DNA from: Saprospiraceae bacterium UBA2329 | GTDB taxonomy: Bacteria; Bacteroidota; Bacteroidia; Chitinophagales; Saprospiraceae | Length of the DNA: 33,086 nt | Direction: 5' to 3' | NCBI GenBank assembly: GCA_002344975.1 | Contig: DDUV01000031.1 | Coordinates: forward strand, 1 to 33,086 | Program-made: the position numbers and the translations under genes | Shown here: positions 22,605 through 30,620 of the stretch, piece by piece | Layout of the letters: each line of letters starts with the position of its first letter | Numbering within the stretch: the stretch's first letter is position 1 | The notes under the pieces: generated by a model | Seen by the model: only the letters and a program-made list of their open reading frames with translations | Told to the model about the DNA's origin: nothing | The model's database searches: none

Positions 22605-25142
22605 ATGCAGTCAATTTCCAAAACGCTCATGCTCGCCGGCATCTTCCTGCTGGCCTCCTTCTCCCTTCATGCTCAAGACGACGGGCCACCTGCGGGCGGT
22701 CCTCCTGCTGCTGCCAAGCCTGCCGCCGGCAAGGGCAACAAACCCAAGCCTTACGCAGAATTGATCACCGACAAGGCCGTGACCAAAAGCGGCATGTTCA
22801 AGGTGCATTTCTTAGACGACAAGTACTACTTTGAAATTCCCAACGAGATGCTGGGCCGCGAAATCCTGGTAGTCAACCACATAGCCAAAGCTCCTGCCGA
22901 TATGCGCAGTGGTTTTTTCGGTTATGCCGGCGATCAGATAGGCCAAAATGTCATCCGTTTTGACAAAGGTCCCAATGATAAAATTTTCCTGCGCAAGCTC
23001 TCCTTTTCGGAATACACGCCCGATTCCACCTCCTCCATGTTCGCGGCTGTGAACAACTCGAACATCCAGCCCATTGCCGAGGCATTCGACGTGAAGGCGT
23101 ACGCTCCGGAGAGCAAAGGCAGCGTCATTGACGTGACGGACTTCATCGGCGGCGACAACGACATTCTCTTCTTTCGCTCGGCGGCCAAGCGCGTCAGTCA
23201 GATCGGCAACCTTCAAAAAGAAAAGTCTTACATCGTGGATGTGAATGCTTTTCCTATGAATTTGGTCATCAACACCGTCAAAACCCACGCCCGCACCAGC
23301 TCTTCCACTCCCGGCGGGCCTCCTACTCCGGGCAGTTCCACCGAAACTTTCACCATGGAAATGAGCAACTCGCTCGTACTCTTGCCCGAAAAGCCCATGC
23401 AGCCGCGCTACTACGACCCGCGCATCGGGTACTTCGCTGTGGGTTATACCGATTTCGACCTCAATCCGCAAGGCATAGAGGCCGTTCGCATGATCAAACG
23501 CTGGCGCTTGGAACCCAAGGATGAAGACATGGAAAAGTACAAGCGGGGCGAATTGGTGGAGCCGAAAAAGCCCATCGTGTTTTACATTGACCCCACCACG
23601 CCTGAAAAATGGGTTCCCTATTTGATGCAGGGCGTTGACGACTGGAAAACGGCATACGAAAAAGCCGGCTTCAAAAACGCCATCATGGCCAAACGCGCCC
23701 CCACGCCCGAAGAAGACCCTGAATGGAGCCTACTTGATGCACGGTATTCGGCCATTATTTACAAGCCTTCTACCATTCCCAACGCATCCGGCCCATCTAC
23801 TGCCGACCCTCGCAGCGGCGAAATCGTGGAAAGCCGCATCAACTGGTATCACAACGTCATGCTCCTGCTGCGCAACTGGTACTTCGTGCAGTGTGCTCCG
23901 CTCGATCCCGGCGCTCAGATGATGACGTTTGACGACGAACTCATGGGGCAACTCATCCGCTTCGTTTCCTCGCATGAGGTGGGACACACGCTCGGCCTGC
24001 GCCACAATCACGGCTCCAGTTCTACGGTGCCGGTGGACAGCCTCCGCAGCAAAGCCTGGGTAGAAGCCAACGGCCACACGCCCTCCATCATGGACTACGC
24101 CCGGTTCAACTATGTGGCACAGCCCGAAGACAATGTGGGCCGCGTAGGTCTCTTCCCGCGCATCGGCGACTACGACGACTGGGCCATAGAGTGGGGCTAC
24201 CGCTTGTTCCCGGAGTTCAGCAGCGCCGACGCCGAAAGAGGCCATCTCAACAAATGGACCATCGAAAAACTCAAGAACAAGCGCCTGTGGTTCGGCACAG
24301 AAAGCAATCCCGACGACCCGCGTTCACAAGCCGAACAAGTGGGCGACGATGCCATGAAAGCCAGTGAATACGGCATCAAAAACCTCAAGCGCATCGTTCC
24401 CAACCTGATGACCTGGACCAAAGAACCGAACGAATCTTATGGCAACCTGAAAATCATGTACGATCAGGTCACCGGGCAGTTCAACCGCTACAACAACCAC
24501 GTTGCCAAGTATGTGGGCGGCATTATGGAAACGCCCAAAATGGTGGAGGAAAGCGGTCCGGTGTATGAGTTGGTCAGCAAAGCCGAGCAGCGCAGAGCCG
24601 TGGACTACCTCAATCGCAACCTCTTTGCCACCCCCACCTGGCTGTTGGACAAAAACATCCTCAACAAAACCGGAGACAAAGCGCTCAGCGTCACCGCCGG
24701 CCTCCAAAATGGCGTGCTGCAACGCCTCCTCAGCGCCCGTACCCTCGGCAAACTCGTGGACGCCGAAGCAGAAGCCGGCTCGAACGCCTACCGCATCAAC
24801 GACCTGCTGAACGACCTGCGCAACGGCATCTGGTCGGAAGTGCCGCTCAATCAACCCATCAGCGTGTATCGCCGACAGTTGCAAAAAACGTATGTGGAGG
24901 CGCTCAATGCCGTCCTCAACCCGGCGCCGCCTGCCGCTGCTTCCGCTTCAGGATTCACCTTCAGTTTTGGCCCGCCGGTGGACACCGACAAAACCGACGT
25001 GAAGGCTGCCGTGAGGGCGCACATCGTGAACCTGCGCACGCAAGTCCTTACCGCAGCGGGTACCGCCACCGATGCCATGACCAAAGCCCACCTCCGCGAA
25101 ATGGCGGCTCGTATGGACAAGGCGCTGGATCCGAAGGCTTGA
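22605..25142 (+). CDS. Secreted zinc-dependent metalloprotease (DUF5117/DUF5118/DUF4953 family)
   Basis: The 845-residue protein has a signal peptide (MQSISKTLMLAGIFLLASFSLHAQ), a Pro/Ala-rich stretch and an N-terminal DUF5118/DUF5117-type region. The metzincin-like motif HEVGHTLGLRHNHG follows, with H457, E458, H461 and H467 as likely zinc ligands and base. SIMDYARFNYVAQPED after it provides the Met-turn. A C-terminal helical region (about 640-845) completes the family architecture. The likely location is periplasm or cell surface; no T9SS domain is seen. The ATG at 22605 is chosen because it starts the signal peptide. Substrates are unknown. A strong terminator follows at 25161. Confidence 0.88.
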   Translation: MQSISKTLMLAGIFLLASFSLHAQDDGPPAGGPPAAAKPAAGKGNKPKPYAELITDKAVTKSGMFKVHFLDDKYYFEIPNEMLGREILVVNHIAKAPADMRSGFFGYAGDQIGQNVIRFDKGPNDKIFLRKLSFSEYTPDSTSSMFAAVNNSNIQPIAEAFDVKAYAPESKGSVIDVTDFIGGDNDILFFRSAAKRVSQIGNLQKEKSYIVDVNAFPMNLVINTVKTHARTSSSTPGGPPTPGSSTETFTMEMSNSLVLLPEKPMQPRYYDPRIGYFAVGYTDFDLNPQGIEAVRMIKRWRLEPKDEDMEKYKRGELVEPKKPIVFYIDPTTPEKWVPYLMQGVDDWKTAYEKAGFKNAIMAKRAPTPEEDPEWSLLDARYSAIIYKPSTIPNASGPSTADPRSGEIVESRINWYHNVMLLLRNWYFVQCAPLDPGAQMMTFDDELMGQLIRFVSSHEVGHTLGLRHNHGSSSTVPVDSLRSKAWVEANGHTPSIMDYARFNYVAQPEDNVGRVGLFPRIGDYDDWAIEWGYRLFPEFSSADAERGHLNKWTIEKLKNKRLWFGTESNPDDPRSQAEQVGDDAMKASEYGIKNLKRIVPNLMTWTKEPNESYGNLKIMYDQVTGQFNRYNNHVAKYVGGIMETPKMVEESGPVYELVSKAEQRRAVDYLNRNLFATPTWLLDKNILNKTGDKALSVTAGLQNGVLQRLLSARTLGKLVDAEAEAGSNAYRINDLLNDLRNGIWSEVPLNQPISVYRRQLQKTYVEALNAVLNPAPPAAASASGFTFSFGPPVDTDKTDVKAAVRAHIVNLRTQVLTAAGTATDAMTKAHLREMAARMDKALDPKA

Positions 25143-25160
25143 TCTGATTCTGCCTGAACA

Positions 25161-25203
25161 AAAAAAGCCCGATGGAGATATCTTGGCTCCATCGGGCTTT
25201 TTG
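25161..25203 (+). terminator. Intrinsic terminator after the metalloprotease gene
   Basis: A 13-bp stem (AAAGCCCGATGGA at 25164-25176, TCCATCGGGCTTT at 25188-25200) with an 11-nt loop is followed by a T-rich run. Confidence 0.92.
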
Positions 25204-25284
25204 TTTCGCTTCCAACAGCTATCCGAGCAGACAAAAATCATTGCATATTTACAGCATAGCGGATACATTGCCTGCAAAAAAGTC

Positions 25285-25551
25285 ATGGGAAGATTTGATC
25301 GTTTTTGCCAAAGCTGCGGTATGCCCATGGAAATGGATACAGCCGGCGGCGGCACCAATGCAGATGGCACACTCAATGTCAGATACTGTAGCAATTGCTA
25401 CCAGAACGGAGCATTTGTAGATAAATTTACCAGCGTAGAGCACATGATCTCCTATGTTCGCAACGAACTGAAAAGACAGGGATACGGATGGTTCAAGCGC
25501 TGGTTTTACACCTCGCATCTGAGGCAATTGGATCGTTGGAAAACGACATAA
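25285..25551 (+). CDS. Zinc-ribbon protein (Zn_ribbon_2-like)
   Basis: The 88-residue protein begins MGRFDRFCQSCGMPM and contains two CxxC knuckles (CQSC and CSNC) separated by a Gly-rich loop with GGGTNADGTL, then CYQNGAFVDKFTS. This matches the putative zinc-ribbon family annotated in many bacteria, of unknown role. The C-terminus is basic and aromatic (GYGWFKRWFYTSHLRQ). The ATG at 25285 is chosen because similarity begins there; the open frame extends 34 codons upstream into the terminator. It ends at a bidirectional terminator. Confidence 0.8.
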   Translation: MGRFDRFCQSCGMPMEMDTAGGGTNADGTLNVRYCSNCYQNGAFVDKFTSVEHMISYVRNELKRQGYGWFKRWFYTSHLRQLDRWKTT

Positions 25552-25552
25552 A

Positions 25553-25586
25553 AAAACCCGGGGCGCCGATGCGTGCCCCGGGTTTT
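25553..25586. terminator. Bidirectional terminator
   Basis: A 12-bp stem (AAAACCCGGGGC at 25553-25564, GCCCCGGGTTTT at 25575-25586) with a 10-nt loop lies between the convergent zinc-ribbon and DUF1573 genes. A/T runs on both flanks serve both directions. Confidence 0.9.
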
Positions 25587-25605
25587 CCTCTCGATTCAGG
25601 AGAGA

Positions 25606-26073
25606 TTAGTTGTTGCTTTTGAACATATTGTTCTGGCCTTCCGGTACGGCGGGAGCTTCAGCAGGCTTCGGCTTCACGGTGCCGGTGATGTTGACGATCA
25701 CGTCGGCAGGTTCGGCGTTGGTTGTTACCGTGATGGACTTGCTGATGGCGCCGGGGCGGTCGGTAGCATAGCGAACTTTGAGTTCGGCAGAAGCGCCCGG
25801 AGCAATCGGTTCTTTCGGCCAATCAGGAACGGTGCAACCGCAAGAGCTGCGAGCGCTCTTGATGACCAAAGGCTCGTTGCCTACGTTGGTAAATTTGAAA
25901 GTACGGAACGGATCAGAGTTGTATTCTACCGTACCATAATCAACGGTGTACTTTTCAAATTTGATGGCCGGTCCGCTTACAGGAGCAGCTTTTTGAGCGG
26001 TGGGTGCATTCTGAGCCACAGCAACAGCCGCTACGGCAAACACGAAAACGAGAACAGAAAGTAATTTTTTCAT
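25606..26073 (-). CDS. DUF1573 domain-containing secreted protein
   Basis: The 155-residue protein has a signal peptide (MKKLLSVLVFVFAVAAVAVAQ) and one DUF1573 Ig-like domain (about 38-135). Family hallmarks are visible: VDYGTVEYNSDPFRTFKFTN, LVIKSARSSCGCTVPDW and PGASAELKVRY. The ATG at 26073 gives the signal peptide. The C-terminal tail is Pro/Ala-rich and ends NNMFKSNN. It is a common periplasmic or surface protein in Bacteroidota with no proven function. It is expressed alone from a promoter near 26110. Confidence 0.88.
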   Translation of the reverse strand: MKKLLSVLVFVFAVAAVAVAQNAPTAQKAAPVSGPAIKFEKYTVDYGTVEYNSDPFRTFKFTNVGNEPLVIKSARSSCGCTVPDWPKEPIAPGASAELKVRYATDRPGAISKSITVTTNAEPADVIVNITGTVKPKPAEAPAVPEGQNNMFKSNN

Positions 26074-26109
26074 CAGTTTTGATTTTTTTATGGTTTCAAA
26101 ATCTAAATG

Positions 26110-26117
26110 CAAAATTA
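26110..26117 (-). promoter_or_regulatory. -7 promoter element of the DUF1573 gene
   Basis: On the minus strand TAATTTTG matches TAnnTTTG perfectly, 37 nt upstream of the ATG. No clear -33 TTG is found. Confidence 0.5.
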
Positions 26118-26410
26118 AGCCAAAAATTGCACCGTAGCATCCTGGCTACCCGGTATGGCAGGTTAACGTTTGGTTAATCCAAATTTACAATTGGCTACAC
26201 TCTGTTTAAAAAATTGACTTTCAATTACTTACGAACAATGTATTTCAAAAGAAGAAGCCCCGACGCGGAATACAAGCGACTTCAAAGGCAGTAATACAGC
26301 TTGAGCCGAAAAGCCGATGCACTGTGAAAGGTTCAGAAACGTATTGGCTCGTTTCTCAATCTTATTTCGTAATTTCGCCCCCGATTTGTGTAGTCTTTGA
26401 AATTATATTC

Positions 26411-26441
26411 TTAAAACCATCCTGCAATTTGGATGTTTTAA
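26411..26441 (+). promoter_or_regulatory. Leader hairpin upstream of the fused E1 gene
   Basis: TTAAAACCATCC and GGATGTTTTAA pair with a single bulged C around an 8-nt loop. The hairpin ends 28 nt before the ATG at 26470 and no T-run follows, so an effect on translation or mRNA stability is more likely than termination. Confidence 0.4.
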
Positions 26442-26469
26442 GTATTATCCATTGAATAAAGCCGAAATT

Positions 26470-28887
26470 ATGACTGAAAATTTCCTAACCGAAACGGCTT
26501 CTCCAACCGAAATTTTTAATTACCTCTCCCTCTCTAAAGAGGATGTGCTGCGCGATTTCGAGTTGTGCTGCATCAGCAGAGAGGCCAGTTTGCTGGGCCG
26601 GAAAGAAGTTCTGAGCGGCAAAGCCAAATTCGGCATCCTCGGCGACGGGAAGGAAGTACCACAAATCGCATTGGCCAAAGCCTTCCAAAAAGGAGATTTC
26701 AGAGCCGGCTACTACCGCGATCAGACCCTCATGTTTGCCCTCGGCGTTTCTACCGTGGAAGACTTTTTTGCACAAATCTATGCCGACCCCGACAACGACC
26801 CCTTCTCCGGCGGCCGCCAAATGAACAACCACTTCGCCACGCCCATCGTGGATAAAAATACGGGCGAATGGACCCGCCACACAGAACGCATTAACATTTC
26901 GGCGGGCATTTCTTCCACCGGCGGCCAAATGGCCAGAGCGCTCGGCCTGGCTTTAGCTTCCAAAAAATACCGCGAATCGGATGCCCTCCGCAGCGGCACA
27001 GGTTTTTCCAATGAGGGCAACGAGGTTTGTTTTTGCACCATCGGCGATGCAAGTACCTCCGAGGGCGTCTTTTGGGAAACCATGAACGCAGCAGGCGTGA
27101 TGCAGGTGCCATTGGCTGTTTTTGTCTGGGACGACGGCTATGGAATCTCCGTACCCGTTGATTTTCAAACAACTAAAGGCAATATTTCCGAAGTACTCGA
27201 AGGATTTCGGTACAGCTCCGAGAAACAACAAGGCTTCGATATTTACACCGTCAAGGGCTGGGACTATCCCGCTATGGTAAGCCAGTTTCAGAGGGCCGTT
27301 GCCAGAATGCGCGAAACACATATACCCGCGCTGTTCCACGTTCAGGAACTAACCCAGCCGCAGGGGCACTCCACTTCCGGCTCGCACGAACGCTACAAAA
27401 CCCCCGACCGCCTGCAATGGGAACGCGAACACGATTGTATCCTGAAAATGGAACACTGGATGATTGAATCCGGCATTGCCGGCATCGAAGAGTGTGCGGC
27501 CATCCGTACCAAAGCCAGAAAATACGCGCAGGAATGTCGTCGCCGCGCCTGGAGCGCCTATATGGACCCCGTGGAGGTCAAGCGCCGCGAACTCGCCCTT
27601 TTGTACAATCAGTTTCCGCAAGAGCAGGCGCACGGCATTTTGGAGGAACTGCGCGGCATTGTCAACCCCTCGCTTTCTGAATTATTGCAAAACGCCCGCC
27701 GGCTCCTGTACGCTACCATCGGCGAGCCATCTGAAGTACGCGCGCAACTGCAAGATTGGATCAAAGCGCAGGAAAGCCTCGGCGACGCCCGCTACCACAC
27801 GCAGTTGTACAGCCATACGCCCTACTCGGCCCTCAAAGTGCCGGTGGTGCCGCCTGTTTTTTCAGAGCAATCGCATGTCCTCAACGGATTTGAAATTCTC
27901 AACAATTACTTCGATCTCACTTTCGCTTCCAATCCGGCGGCCTTTGCATTTGGCGAGGACGTAGGGCAGATCGGCGACGTAAATCAGGGCTTTGCCGGCC
28001 TGCAAAAGAAGTACGGAGAGCAGAGAATTTTCGATACCGGCATCCGCGAATGGACCATTGTGGGGCAGGCGCTGGGCATGGCCATAAGAGGTCTGCGCCC
28101 CATTGCCGAAATTCAGTATTTAGACTACCTCATATATGGACTGGCCCCCCTCACCGATGACGTAGCCACCCTGCGCTACCGCTCCAATGGTCAGCAGCAG
28201 GCGCCGCTCATCATCCGCTCCAGGGGCCACCGCTTGGAGGGTATATGGCACTCCGGCTCTCCGATGAGTATGATTATCAACTCATTGAGAGGCATGTACG
28301 TCATTGTGCCGCGCAACATGACCCAGGCCGCCGGTTTTTACAATACGATGCTCCAGTCCGACGATCCGGCCATCATCATCGAATGCCTCAACGGCTACCG
28401 GCTCAAAGAACGCCAACCCGACAACTTGACCACGTTCACCGTGCCGCTCGGCGTGCCGGAAGTCTTACAGGAAGGCGCCGACATCACCCTCGTCACTTAT
28501 GGTTCTTGTGTGCGCATTGCGCAGGCTGCCATTTCCATGCTCGAACAGCAGGGCATTTCGGTAGAACTCATTGACGTTCAGACGCTGCTGCCTTTCGATC
28601 TCGAACACCGCATTGTGGAGTCGCTCAAAAAAACCAACCGCATTCTCTTCCTCGACGAAGATGTTCCGGGGGGCGCCTCTGCCTACATGATGCAGCAAGT
28701 GCTCGAAGTGCAGGGCGGATATCGCTACCTGGATTCTGCGCCCGCTACTTTGGCGGCACACGCCCATCGCCCGCCTTATGGCACCGACGGCGATTACTTC
28801 TCCAAACCCAATCCGGAGGATGTTTTTGAAACCATTTTCCGCATGATGCACGAGGCGGAACCGGGACGATTCAGAGGGGCTTTGTAG
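26470..28887 (+). CDS. 2-oxoacid dehydrogenase E1, fused alpha and beta subunits
   Basis: The 805-residue protein joins an E1 alpha part (about 1-400) to an E1 beta part (about 455-800), a fusion widespread in Bacteroidota and usually annotated as branched-chain 2-oxoacid or pyruvate dehydrogenase E1. The alpha half has AGYYRDQTLMFALG, the ThDP/Mg motif beginning IGDASTSEGVFWE and ending VWDDGYG (family N often replaced by D), and TSGSHERYKTPDRL. The beta half has FGEDVGQIGDVNQGF, FDTGIREWTIVGQALG with the catalytic glutamate, and IRSRGHRLEGIWHSGSP. The ATG at 26470 is preferred over a TTG at 26452. Substrate cannot be decided from sequence alone. Confidence 0.88.
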   Translation: MTENFLTETASPTEIFNYLSLSKEDVLRDFELCCISREASLLGRKEVLSGKAKFGILGDGKEVPQIALAKAFQKGDFRAGYYRDQTLMFALGVSTVEDFFAQIYADPDNDPFSGGRQMNNHFATPIVDKNTGEWTRHTERINISAGISSTGGQMARALGLALASKKYRESDALRSGTGFSNEGNEVCFCTIGDASTSEGVFWETMNAAGVMQVPLAVFVWDDGYGISVPVDFQTTKGNISEVLEGFRYSSEKQQGFDIYTVKGWDYPAMVSQFQRAVARMRETHIPALFHVQELTQPQGHSTSGSHERYKTPDRLQWEREHDCILKMEHWMIESGIAGIEECAAIRTKARKYAQECRRRAWSAYMDPVEVKRRELALLYNQFPQEQAHGILEELRGIVNPSLSELLQNARRLLYATIGEPSEVRAQLQDWIKAQESLGDARYHTQLYSHTPYSALKVPVVPPVFSEQSHVLNGFEILNNYFDLTFASNPAAFAFGEDVGQIGDVNQGFAGLQKKYGEQRIFDTGIREWTIVGQALGMAIRGLRPIAEIQYLDYLIYGLAPLTDDVATLRYRSNGQQQAPLIIRSRGHRLEGIWHSGSPMSMIINSLRGMYVIVPRNMTQAAGFYNTMLQSDDPAIIIECLNGYRLKERQPDNLTTFTVPLGVPEVLQEGADITLVTYGSCVRIAQAAISMLEQQGISVELIDVQTLLPFDLEHRIVESLKKTNRILFLDEDVPGGASAYMMQQVLEVQGGYRYLDSAPATLAAHAHRPPYGTDGDYFSKPNPEDVFETIFRMMHEAEPGRFRGAL

Positions 28888-28937
28888 CGAGGCACACTTG
28901 TACTTAGTCCCCGTGACCAAAAATCGTTGCTATGTGC

Positions 28938-28945
28938 TATCTTTG
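28938..28945 (+). promoter_or_regulatory. -7 promoter element of the papain-like protease gene
   Basis: TATCTTTG matches TAnnTTTG perfectly, 17 nt upstream of the ATG at 28963, implying a very short leader. No good -33 TTG is seen. Confidence 0.5.
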
Positions 28946-28962
28946 CGCATAAAAAACGTACT

Positions 28963-30513
28963 ATGGCCATCAGAATGGAAAAAGACCCGGTGCAAGGCCC
29001 GGGCCGGCCCGACAGAGGCAACAACAATTCCGGCAGCGGCGCAGCAGGTATGCTCATCAAGGCATTGCCCTTGCTCCTTATTTTTATAGCCAAACGCCCA
29101 AAACTGCTCATACCGGTACTGCTCATCGGCGCGGTGTGGTACTTTTTCCTCGGCGGCAGCGAGATGCTCTCCGGTGGCGCAGGCGGCTCCGATTCCTACT
29201 CTTTCGGCGCCACTCTCAGCGAAGAAGAATACTACAAAGCCGAGGTGTTTGAACCTTTGGTTTTGGGTCAGGGCAACAAACTGCCCCTCTCCGTTTCCTT
29301 AGCTAAATATGCTCCCCGTCGGATGCAACAAGGTCGGCAGGGTTCCTGCATCGGATGGGCCAGCGCTTATGGCGCCCGCACCATTTTGCAGGCACAGGCC
29401 ACCGGACAAGACCCTAACTCGCTGGCATTCAGTCCGGCATACCTTTATAATCAGATTGCCCTCGAAGGCTGTCAGGGCGCCTACATGCAGGACGCCATGC
29501 AGGCCATGGTCCAAAATGGGGCGCTGCCTTTCCGGCAATTTCCCTACGATGAACGCACCTGCGCCTCCGAACCCCGCAGCAATCAGATTCAGGCGGGCCA
29601 ACAGTATCGCATCAGAGGTTACAACCGCCTCACTTATGGCGAACGCGACTATCGCCCCGATATACAGGGCATCAAACAGCACCTGGCGCAGGGCGCGCCC
29701 GTCGTCATCGGCATGATGGTGGGCGGCACTTTTATGAGCCGTATGCTGGGCCAGAAAGTCTGGTATCCATCCTCAGCCGACTACTCCATGCAGGGGTACA
29801 GCGGCCATGCCATGTGCGTGATCGGCTACGACGACAACCTCGAAGGCGGCGCTTTTCAGATTATGAACAGTTGGGGCGAAGAATGGGGCGACCGCGGCAT
29901 TGCCTGGGTGCGCTACCGCGATTTTGAACGCTTCACCAAAGAAGCCTACGGCCTGCACCCGATGGGCAAGGCCGGCCAAACCACCGACGACGCGCGCATG
30001 GCCGTAGAGTTCGGCCTGTTGGACATGGCCACTCAGAAAACCATTCCGCTGAAACAACGCGAAGACATCATCTTCCAGTCCGCATCGCCTATCCGCAAGG
30101 GGGACAAATTTAAAGTCCTCATTGCCAATACAGTAGAGTGCTATGTGTATGTACTGGCCGAAGAAGCCGACGGCTCCAGTTCTGTGCTGTTTCCCTACAC
30201 CGACAAGCACTCGCCCTACTGCGGCATCACCGGCACGCGCCTCTTCCCCAAAGATTACTCCATGACCGCCGACGCGGTGGGCAACAAAGACCGCATCGCC
30301 ATTGTGGTTAGCAAGCAGCAGCTCGATTTCAAAAAGCTCAATGCCGCCATCAACAGCAGCCGCCAACGCAGCTACGCCGAAAAGCTCAAGGAAGTGCTGG
30401 GCAACCAACGCATCACCAACATCGGTTTTCAGGCCGGCGCTACCGTCGCTTTCGAGGCGCAAACACAGGGCAAAAACGCGGTGGGCATGGTGGTGGAGTT
30501 GGATAAGCGGTAG
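28963..30513 (+). CDS. Membrane-anchored papain-family (C1A-like) cysteine protease with C-terminal DUF4384-like domain
   Basis: The 516-residue protein has a short cytoplasmic N-terminus rich in Gly/Asn/Pro and a hydrophobic region with two candidate helices (about 31-43 and 47-63). The C1 peptidase domain follows, with catalytic C129 in RQGSCIGWASAYG, H281 in GYSGHAMCVIGYD, and N301 in QIMNSWGEEWGDRG. Residues about 350-516 form a separate domain (KGDKFKVLIANTVECYVYVL, SVLFPYTD) resembling DUF4384, often paired with such peptidases. No propeptide of the usual papain length is present. The ATG at 28963 is chosen because it follows a perfect -7 element. The protease domain is probably periplasmic or extracellular. 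Confidence 0.82.
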   Translation: MAIRMEKDPVQGPGRPDRGNNNSGSGAAGMLIKALPLLLIFIAKRPKLLIPVLLIGAVWYFFLGGSEMLSGGAGGSDSYSFGATLSEEEYYKAEVFEPLVLGQGNKLPLSVSLAKYAPRRMQQGRQGSCIGWASAYGARTILQAQATGQDPNSLAFSPAYLYNQIALEGCQGAYMQDAMQAMVQNGALPFRQFPYDERTCASEPRSNQIQAGQQYRIRGYNRLTYGERDYRPDIQGIKQHLAQGAPVVIGMMVGGTFMSRMLGQKVWYPSSADYSMQGYSGHAMCVIGYDDNLEGGAFQIMNSWGEEWGDRGIAWVRYRDFERFTKEAYGLHPMGKAGQTTDDARMAVEFGLLDMATQKTIPLKQREDIIFQSASPIRKGDKFKVLIANTVECYVYVLAEEADGSSSVLFPYTDKHSPYCGITGTRLFPKDYSMTADAVGNKDRIAIVVSKQQLDFKKLNAAINSSRQRSYAEKLKEVLGNQRITNIGFQAGATVAFEAQTQGKNAVGMVVELDKR

Positions 30514-30560
30514 GGGGCGAACTGAGGGGTTGTAATCTGGGGAAGTTTTTAAAGAAAAAT

Positions 30561-30597
30561 GCGAAAGGCGGATGAGTCTCCCCCACCCGCCTTTCGC
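30561..30597 (-). terminator. Terminator of the BlaI/M56 unit
   Basis: An 11-bp stem (GCGAAAGGCGG at 30561-30571, CCGCCTTTCGC at 30587-30597) has a 15-nt loop. On the minus strand it is followed by ATTTTTCTTT, so it mainly serves the M56 gene; it may also stop the protease transcript. Confidence 0.82.
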
Positions 30598-30620
30598 GTC
30601 AGATTAAAAGAAACTCTACT

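Larger units (their letters stand above)
26074..26469. other. Divergent regulatory spacer (DUF1573 gene / fused E1 gene)
   Basis: This 396-nt region contains no convincing gene. It holds the -7 element of the DUF1573 gene (26110-26117), a candidate promoter for the E1 gene (TTG at 26344-26346 and TAATTTCG at 26370-26377, one mismatch), and a hairpin in the E1 leader (26411-26441). Confidence 0.5.
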
